Below, one piece after another: positions 62,174 through 64,000 of a stretch of DNA of 64,000 bases (its first letter is position 1; every line of letters begins with the position of its first letter). The position numbers were made by a program, and so were the translations under genes. Under the pieces are notes generated by a model. It was given only the letters and a program-made list of their open reading frames with translations, searched no databases and was not told the origin of the DNA. The DNA lies in the NCBI GenBank assembly GCA_903902855.1, contig CAIUWK010000102.1:1-64000 (forward strand), written 5' to 3'. This stretch comes from an uncultured Geobacter sp. (lineage in GTDB: Bacteria; Desulfobacterota; Desulfuromonadia; Geobacterales; CAIOGM01).

Positions 62174-63799
62174 ATGAGCCAATGGGTCACCGAGGGATCG
62201 CTGGGGGCTATTCTCTATAACTCCCGGATCATTACCGAGACGGATATCCAAAAAGGATTGACCGAGCAGGAACGGCTGGGATGCCGGTTCGGCGAGGCGC
62301 TAGTCCGTCTGGGGATCGTCACCGGCGAGGATATCAACTGGGCGCTCTCCCATCATCTGGATATTCCGTATATCCGGCTGAACCGGGAAACAATGGGGCC
62401 CGATGCCGCGACCCTTCTCCCCGAACGGATCGCCCGTCACCATGGGGTCGTTCCGTTAATCCGCACCGACGATGAGCTGCGGGTCGCCTTCAGGGATCCG
62501 CTGGACCGGGTGGCGCTCCAGGAGATCGCGGCACTCTGCAACTGTAGCGTGACCATCGCCATTGCCGACGCAAGCGATATCCGGGAGATGCAGGAGTATC
62601 TGTACGGACCTGAACCCAAAGGGGGGTTCGGACTCCTCTCCTGTGTGGCCACGGCGGATGAAGCCGCCGCCATCATCGCCGATCCCGCGGGGGAATCTTT
62701 TCTCCAGTGGCTCCTCTCGCTCCTTGTCCGGCAGGGGTATTGTTCGATTACGCTGGCCCCCCTGGCCGGCGTGGGGGTGCTCACCGGACGTCAGGGGTCC
62801 GCTCCCCGGGAGTTGGGACGGCTTACGGTGGACGCCTCCGACCGACTGGTGGCCCTGCTTCGCCAGCAAGGAGAGCTGTGCAAAAATTCGTCGGGTGCAG
62901 AGAGCGGCAGCCTCGAATATCTCCATGAAAACGTACTGTTGGCGATTCGGGTTGATCTGCTCAGGGGAGCGTCAGGCCGGATGGTTACCCTCAAATCACC
63001 GGAACTCACCCAGGGAGCGCCGTTCCCGCCGGAGCTGGTCCCCCTTATCCGGGAGATGACACAACGTCCCGGTCTGGTGATGGTATCGCTTCCCATTCAA
63101 GAGATGCGAAGCATGATGGAGCTTCTCATAAATTCGCACGGTTCCGGAGAGGAACAGACTCTCCTTCTGGGGGAGGGAAACAAGACGCTCCGGGAGATGG
63201 TTCCCTGCATCCCCCTGAATGCTCTCTCACCGGAAGAGAGCGAAGCGGTTGTGACCGCAGCCCAGGAGCATGAGCCGGAGCTGCTGCTCCTGGAATATGC
63301 CGGCGACATCCGTTCCCTCCACGCCGCGGCCCGGGCCTCCCTTGGCGGAGTCCGGGTCGTGGCCGGAACCGGCGCGGGAATCGCCGAAACCTTTGCCCTG
63401 CTCTGCACGGCATGGCACCGCCACCTCATCCCCTCATCCCTGCGCGGTATCGTCGTCGGGGCGACCGTCACCACCCTCTGCCCCTCCTGTGCAGAAACGC
63501 TCCACTTCAAGCCCCAGGAGATCACCCGACTACGGCTCCCGGCTTCGGCATCGGGGTATCGTCATGCCACGGGGTGTGCAGCCTGTGCCTTTACCGGCAA
63601 GGATGGGACGCGGCTCCTGGTGGAGGTGATCCCCTGCGACCGGATGCTCACCGACCTCCTGGAGAGCTGTAAGAACGGTGATGACGTTGCTGCAGGATTG
63701 GCGCAACAAGGGGATCACACGGTGCAGAAGCAGGCGGCTCGACTCCTTCTGGGGGGAGAAATCTCCCCGGATACATATCTCAAGGCGGTCACGGCGTAA
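62174..63799 (+). CDS. GspE/PilB-like protein without a functional P-loop
   Basis: The 541-residue protein has the MshEN/GspE N-terminal domain (ILYNSRIITETDIQKGLTEQ; about 1-150) and the ATPase-like core of type II secretion/type IV pilus motors, but key motifs have decayed. Where PGLVLVTGPTGSGKST is expected it reads PGLVMVSLPIQEMRSMMELL. The Walker B/Asp-box region reads LLLLEYAGDIRSLHAAARASL. The C4 zinc motif (CPSC ... CAAC) is retained. It probably cannot hydrolyse ATP and may act as a regulator or scaffold of a pilus motor. A pilT gene follows 61 bases later. GGAGGA upstream supports the start. Confidence 0.75.
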   Translation: MSQWVTEGSLGAILYNSRIITETDIQKGLTEQERLGCRFGEALVRLGIVTGEDINWALSHHLDIPYIRLNRETMGPDAATLLPERIARHHGVVPLIRTDDELRVAFRDPLDRVALQEIAALCNCSVTIAIADASDIREMQEYLYGPEPKGGFGLLSCVATADEAAAIIADPAGESFLQWLLSLLVRQGYCSITLAPLAGVGVLTGRQGSAPRELGRLTVDASDRLVALLRQQGELCKNSSGAESGSLEYLHENVLLAIRVDLLRGASGRMVTLKSPELTQGAPFPPELVPLIREMTQRPGLVMVSLPIQEMRSMMELLINSHGSGEEQTLLLGEGNKTLREMVPCIPLNALSPEESEAVVTAAQEHEPELLLLEYAGDIRSLHAAARASLGGVRVVAGTGAGIAETFALLCTAWHRHLIPSSLRGIVVGATVTTLCPSCAETLHFKPQEITRLRLPASASGYRHATGCAACAFTGKDGTRLLVEVIPCDRMLTDLLESCKNGDDVAAGLAQQGDHTVQKQAARLLLGGEISPDTYLKAVTA

Positions 63800-63860
63800 G
63801 GGGAGAAGATGCACTCCTCACTGGACGAACCGAAAACCCAACATCTTCAGGAGTTGTGAC

Positions 63861-64000
63861 ATGGCACGCATCGACGAACTGTTCAGGATGATGAAGGAGC
63901 AGGGGGCCTCCGATCTGCACCTTTCCACCAGTGCTCCCCCCATCTTTCGCCTCCATGGCGATCTGGAACCGCTGGATTTCAAGCCGCTCACCCATGAAGA
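63861..64000 (+). CDS. pilT: Type IV pilus retraction ATPase PilT (5' end only)
   Basis: The gene is cut by the window edge after 46 complete codons. It reads MARIDELFRMMKEQGASDLH then LSTSAPPIFRLHGDLEPLDF, the N-terminal PAS-like domain of PilT/PilU motors, including the GASDLHLS signature. AGGAG lies 7 bases before the ATG. PilT would drive pilus retraction in the inner membrane. Its position after a P-loop-less GspE/PilB-like gene suggests that the two act together. Confidence 0.85.
   Translation, partial: MARIDELFRMMKEQGASDLHLSTSAPPIFRLHGDLEPLDFKPLTHE

Noticed and set aside
1-64000. CRISPR arrays
   Set aside because: No regularly spaced 23-40 base repeats; the only regular repeats are the coding ACP units in pfa2.

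Overview
The window looks like a chromosomal segment of a high-GC anaerobic deltaproteobacterium of the Geobacter/Desulfuromonadales type. This rests on gene content: a haem-binding CXXCH sensor, a PEP-CTERM protein, a type IV pilus ATPase gene, GAFTGA-type sigma54 activators and recurrent Geobacter-like small repeats. It is an inference, since no rRNA or species marker is present.

Region 1 (1 to about 14.5 kb) is an integrated element abutting the 3' end of a tRNA-Pro(CGG) gene. Its visible genes are a tyrosine integrase, an Xre-type repressor, a primase, a DnaB-like helicase, an SF2 helicase, a divergent sigma-like protein and a MoxR-type AAA ATPase with a VWA/HExxH partner (CobS/CobT-like). 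Four minus-strand transcription units have sigma70 promoters whose 17-bp spacer is filled by the same palindromic operator. A fifth copy overlaps the start of the repressor transcript, so most of the element appears to be one repressor-controlled regulon. Small AT-rich cargo genes lie between the integrase and the tRNA. The element's left end is outside the window and no virion genes are visible.

Region 2 (14.6 to 39.4 kb) is core chromosome: a methyltransferase, ileS-lspA, a periplasmic-sensor histidine kinase with its sigma54 response regulator, a dienelactone hydrolase, a frameshifted B12-type radical SAM gene, srkA, lolA-yajQ-rimO, a DksA-type zinc protein, a haem/PAS sensor, ppk2, a Na+/H+ antiporter, a YdcF-like protein and a PEP-CTERM protein.

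Region 3 (39.6 to 59.7 kb) is the highlight: one continuous minus-strand run of seven genes, pfaD, pfa2 (KS-MAT-4xACP-KR-DH), pfa3 (KS-CLF-AT-DH-DH), oleA, oleB, oleC and oleD, mostly overlapping or separated by a few bases. A polyunsaturated fatty acid synthase feeding directly into the head-to-head olefin pathway predicts a dedicated machine for very long polyunsaturated hydrocarbons. The sequence as given has a frameshift in pfaD at a 12-G run. Several interdomain linkers of the two megasynthases are made of repeat-like DNA read in frame.

Region 4 (60 to 64 kb) holds a GT51 peptidoglycan glycosyltransferase, a PP-loop thiouridylase-like gene with an apparent ATC start, a GspE/PilB-like protein that has lost its Walker A motif, and the 5' end of pilT.
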